Shown here: piece by piece, positions 40,605 through 43,064 of the stretch | How the letters are laid out: every line of letters begins with the position of its first letter | How positions within the stretch are numbered: the stretch's first letter is position 1 | Assembly: GCA_905478665.1 (NCBI GenBank) | Contig: CAJQJL010000174.1 | Span: 1-43,064, forward strand | Direction of reading: 5' to 3' | DNA: 43,064 bases | Source: an uncultured Flavobacteriales bacterium | GTDB taxonomy: Bacteria; Bacteroidota; Bacteroidia; Flavobacteriales_D; Crocinitomicaceae | Notes under the pieces: model-generated | Told to the model about the DNA's origin: nothing | The model's database searches: none | The model's input: the letters and a program-made list of their open reading frames with translations, nothing else | Translations under genes and position numbers: made by a program

Positions 40605-41456
40605 ATGAAAAATATATTTCAATTCAAAAAGGTGACCATGCGTCGCCTTTTTGTCTTTTTAGTGCTACTGAGTTCATTCCAAACTTTTGCACAGGGAAAT
40701 TGTCAGGCAGGTTTCACTTACGATATGACCCACTGTCCTAATATTTCTTTTTATGATAACTCGACCTCCGACAGTGCAATTTTTTGCTGGATGTATGACT
40801 ACAACGGCGCGGGAAGTGTAGATTGGTGCGAAGATGCACATAACAAGTTCAACCAGAACGGTACTTACGTTGTATGTATTTCCATTATGGCGGTAGATGG
40901 TTGTATGGACACGTGGTGCGATACGATTGTTATTGACTGCAACTGTGAAAAACCGGAAGCAGAATTTATTATGTCACAGAATGGGAACTTCTGTCAATTT
41001 ACAGATCAAAGCATATTGTATGACATTCCAAATACAACATGGCTCTGGGACTTTGGTGACGGACAAACAAGTACAGATCAAAATCCAACGCATACCTATC
41101 TTTCTGACGGAACATTTGTTGCCTGTTTGACGGTTTCCGATTCATGCGAAACTGATATGACTTGCATGAATATGATTATTCAGGTCGCTGGCTTCAACGA
41201 AATTGGGAAAGATGAATTTTCCGTCTACCCTGTTCCAGCGAATGATGCAGTAATCGTTGCTTTTTCTGGAACCAATTCTGAAGAGGCCACGCTATATGTG
41301 CGTGATCTTTTGGGTAATCTGATTATGAAACGCTCGCTAATCACCGAAGGAAAACAGACAATTGACGTGAGCGATTTTGCCAATGGGAAATACATCCTTC
41401 AGCTAATCGACGCGTCAGGAAATGAAACCCATCGATCGATAACTGTTCAACATTAA
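40605..41456 (+). CDS. Secreted PKD-domain protein with T9SS sorting tail
   Basis: The 283-residue protein begins MKNIFQFKKVTMRRLFVFLV; an alternative start at the ATG at 40638 gives a tighter signal peptide (MRRLFVFLVLLSSFQTFAQ). It is cysteine-rich (GNCQAGFTYDMTHCPN, DWCEDAH, DCNCEKPEAEF), has one clear PKD domain (TTWLWDFGDGQTSTDQNPTH then TYLSDGTFVACLTVSDSC), and ends in a T9SS type A domain (DEFSVYPVPANDAVIVAFSG ... FANGKYILQLIDASGNETHR). The gap to the preceding T9SS protein is 7 bp, so they form a unit. Possible function: adhesion or surface matrix; no enzyme motif. Confidence 0.9.
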   Translation: MKNIFQFKKVTMRRLFVFLVLLSSFQTFAQGNCQAGFTYDMTHCPNISFYDNSTSDSAIFCWMYDYNGAGSVDWCEDAHNKFNQNGTYVVCISIMAVDGCMDTWCDTIVIDCNCEKPEAEFIMSQNGNFCQFTDQSILYDIPNTTWLWDFGDGQTSTDQNPTHTYLSDGTFVACLTVSDSCETDMTCMNMIIQVAGFNEIGKDEFSVYPVPANDAVIVAFSGTNSEEATLYVRDLLGNLIMKRSLITEGKQTIDVSDFANGKYILQLIDASGNETHRSITVQH

Positions 41457-41535
41457 AAAAATGGAAGCATTCTTGCAGAGCAGTTTGCCATTCAACGGAT
41501 ATTAACTTTTAAGATTTACACTTATTTTGAAAACT

Positions 41536-42084
41536 ATGAAATCATTCTTATTTATTCTTTTTTTGACTTTCAGCGTATCCAGCATCGCTCAAGAAGATGT
41601 TGTTTATCAATTCAATAATGTCTCGTTTATGACAACAGTTCCTGGAGCTGGAGAAGGTAAAGTAAAACGACTGGCTGCCCTGATCTCTGACTATTTTTCA
41701 GCAGTGGATAAAGACGACTATGATACTTGGTATTCAAAGTTTTCTGACAGCACAATTGCACGTGTTGCTCCTCACAAATTCCCGAACAAATTTCGCCGAA
41801 TGAAAGAGTACAAAATGCATGGAGATTCCATTCGTATACTTTCCGTGAAACGACTTCCAGCTCCTTTTGAAAATGAAGTGGGAACTGAATTTGAAGTTAT
41901 TGTCGACTTCGGTGTAGACATGAATGTTGCGAACCGTGTTAGTTTCGACCATTTAAAACGAAGTAAAGAAAATACCAATCCTCGCCTTTTCGGATTCAAT
42001 ATAATTGCCTCAGAAAAAGGTTATGAAATCTGCATTCATAAATACGGATCTGACAGACAAGGAGACGGAACTGGCCAAAATTAG
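41536..42084 (+). CDS. Exported protein of unknown function
   Basis: The start is taken as the ATG at 41536 (MKSFLFILFLTFSVSSIAQE), as against a TTG nine bases upstream. The 182-residue product has a Sec signal and a soluble mature part with KRLAALISDYFSAVDKDDYD and EFEVIVDFGVDMNVANRVSF. The 'DYFSAVDKDDYDTWYSKFSD' helix followed by strands recalls SnoaL/NTF2-like folds, but the match is weak. It lies downstream of the two T9SS genes and convergent with modC. No function can be given. Confidence 0.7.
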   Translation: MKSFLFILFLTFSVSSIAQEDVVYQFNNVSFMTTVPGAGEGKVKRLAALISDYFSAVDKDDYDTWYSKFSDSTIARVAPHKFPNKFRRMKEYKMHGDSIRILSVKRLPAPFENEVGTEFEVIVDFGVDMNVANRVSFDHLKRSKENTNPRLFGFNIIASEKGYEICIHKYGSDRQGDGTGQN

Positions 42085-42162
42085 ACGGTTGAAGGTTAGA
42101 AGGTACACTTCCGCTCATAGCGAAAGCATCGCATTCATAATTCAACACTCAAAATTCATCAT

Positions 42163-42843
42163 TTAAAAATCCCTCTGCAGGGTGTTTTCTGGCTTTCCGT
42201 GCTCTATTTCACCATTTGGTTTTAAGTGAACGACATAATCGGCCATTTTGAAAATGATATCCTTGCGGTGGCTCACAACAATAATGGTTGTGTTTAAGCT
42301 CTCCTGAATGCGTTTTATCTCCTTGATGAGTTCTGCTATAGCTTCATCATCCAATGCCGAAAAGGGCTCGTCTAAGAGCAATAATTCAGGTTCCTGACAC
42401 AACGCTCTCAATAAGGCAATTCGTTGTCGCTGACCACCCGACAATTCATCTGGATAAGCATCCATTAATGAAGTAAGTCCTGCTGAACTCAATAATTCAG
42501 AAATTCGCTCCGGAATCTTTCCATTTTCACTCGCATATTTCAAGTTGCCTGCAACCGTCATGTTCGGGAAAAGGTTATAATCTTGAAAAACGAATCCGAG
42601 CTTTCGCTTGGCGATGGGAACATTTATTTTTTCTTCTGAGGAAAACCACTGCTCATCGTTGAAGGTAATTTTTCCGCTATTCGGTGTTTCCAATCCCGCA
42701 ATCATTCTTAGTACAGAGGACTTCCCTACTCCCGACTTGCCATAAAGTGCTGTGGTAACAGAAGTATTAATGGACACCGAATAATCAATGTTCACCTCTC
42801 GTCGTTTCGACACAAATCGTTTATGTATTTCGATACTAAGCAA
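42163..42843 (-). CDS. modC: ModC-like molybdate ABC transporter ATPase
   Basis: The 226-residue ATPase shows Walker A GKSGVGKSSVLRMIAG (~residue 36), the Q-loop LGFVFQDYNLFPNMT, the signature DELSGGQRQRIALLRALCQE, Walker B ELLLLDEPFSALDDEAI and the H-loop VVSHRKDIIFKMADYVVHL. It is of the CUT2/sulfate-molybdate branch and, at 226 residues, lacks the C-terminal TOBE/MOP domain that many ModC proteins carry. It overlaps the permease gene by 8 bp. Substrate assignment rests on the permease and on the Mos genes 4 kb away; sulfate or tungstate import cannot be ruled out from sequence. Confidence 0.8.
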   Translation of the reverse strand: MLSIEIHKRFVSKRREVNIDYSVSINTSVTTALYGKSGVGKSSVLRMIAGLETPNSGKITFNDEQWFSSEEKINVPIAKRKLGFVFQDYNLFPNMTVAGNLKYASENGKIPERISELLSSAGLTSLMDAYPDELSGGQRQRIALLRALCQEPELLLLDEPFSALDDEAIAELIKEIKRIQESLNTTIIVVSHRKDIIFKMADYVVHLKPNGEIEHGKPENTLQRDF

Positions 42844-43064
42844 TGGTAGATCGGTTATTACGCGTGATTAGATTCAATGCTACAATCAATACAAAACTGA
42901 TGCACAACAATACGATAGCATAGTTATTTGCGACGTCGTAATTCAGTGCATTCATTTCATCGTAAATGGCCACTGAAGCAACATTCGTTTCCTGCATTTT
43001 GCCACCAATCATCAAGACGAGTCCAAACTCCCCTATTGTATGTGCGAATGTCAATAGCACTGCG
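42836..43064 (-). CDS. modB: ModB-like molybdate permease, C-terminal part (5' end outside window)
   Basis: Only the last ~75 codons are in the window and the gene runs off the right edge. The visible sequence TFAHTIGEFGLVLMIGGKMQ ETNVASVAIYDEMNALNYDV is the EAA-loop and following part of ModB/CysT-type permeases (the A-H-T-x-G-E-F-G-x-x-x-x-x-G motif), and the final hydrophobic helix (AIVLLCISFVLIVALNLITR) closes the protein. Partner of the overlapping ATPase. modA, if present, would be further right. Confidence 0.8.
   Translation of the reverse strand, partial: AVLLTFAHTIGEFGLVLMIGGKMQETNVASVAIYDEMNALNYDVANNYAIVLLCISFVLIVALNLITRNNRSTIA

Overview
The window looks like chromosomal DNA of a Bacteroidota bacterium, most likely of the Flavobacteriales. 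The evidence is two secreted proteins with type IX secretion (T9SS) C-terminal sorting domains, many promoters of the Bacteroidota form TAnnTTTG, the hisGDCBHAFIE gene order with a fused hisIE and a bifunctional hisB, and a 7TMR-DISM histidine kinase. No rRNA, tRNA, CRISPR array, transposase or integrase was seen.

Layout. Positions 1-3100 hold the end of an MgtC-type membrane protein, a secreted protein of unknown function and a secreted protein with about 20 leucine-rich repeats. The last gene lies between two copies of a ~230-bp element with ~30-bp inverted ends (MITE-like). Positions 3100-11200 are accessory in character: a coiled-coil protein gene, a degenerate array of 21-bp repeats, a small XRE regulator with a divergent small gene, a probable three-gene ABC-three-component (ABC-3C) conflict system, several small orphan genes and many copies of a short interspersed repeat. 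Positions 11200-13300 carry a small protein and a phospholipase C/acid-phosphatase-family enzyme, both without a visible signal peptide. Positions 13300-16200 (minus strand) are an overlapping operon of lipoprotein, polytopic membrane protein, histidine kinase and LuxR-type regulator. An ACR3-type arsenite exporter follows, then a run of orphan membrane-protein genes, one with an in-frame amber codon.

Positions 20500-27300 hold an unusual cluster: a response regulator, an E1/ThiF-nitroreductase fusion (Rv1355c-like), a GNAT/autoinducer-synthase-like acyltransferase, a 7TMR-DISM histidine kinase and a REC-PAS regulator that is a paralogue of the first regulator. I read it as a possible 'make and sense a small molecule' system; that is inference. 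Positions 27330-34430 are a complete histidine operon preceded by a promoter, a leader peptide with a His-rich run (HHHHFH) and a terminator/antiterminator attenuator.

Positions 34467-43064 look like a molybdenum (or tungsten) neighbourhood: an Alginate_exp-type outer-membrane barrel, a membrane protein that seems to join an EcfT/CbiQ domain to an S-component-like domain, both subunits of a molybdenum-storage-protein-like complex (MosA and MosB), two T9SS cargo proteins and a small exported protein, then ModC- and ModB-like transporter genes on the other strand running off the right edge. Storage proteins of the Mos type beside an ECF-like permease and ModBC is the second candidate for an undescribed system here.
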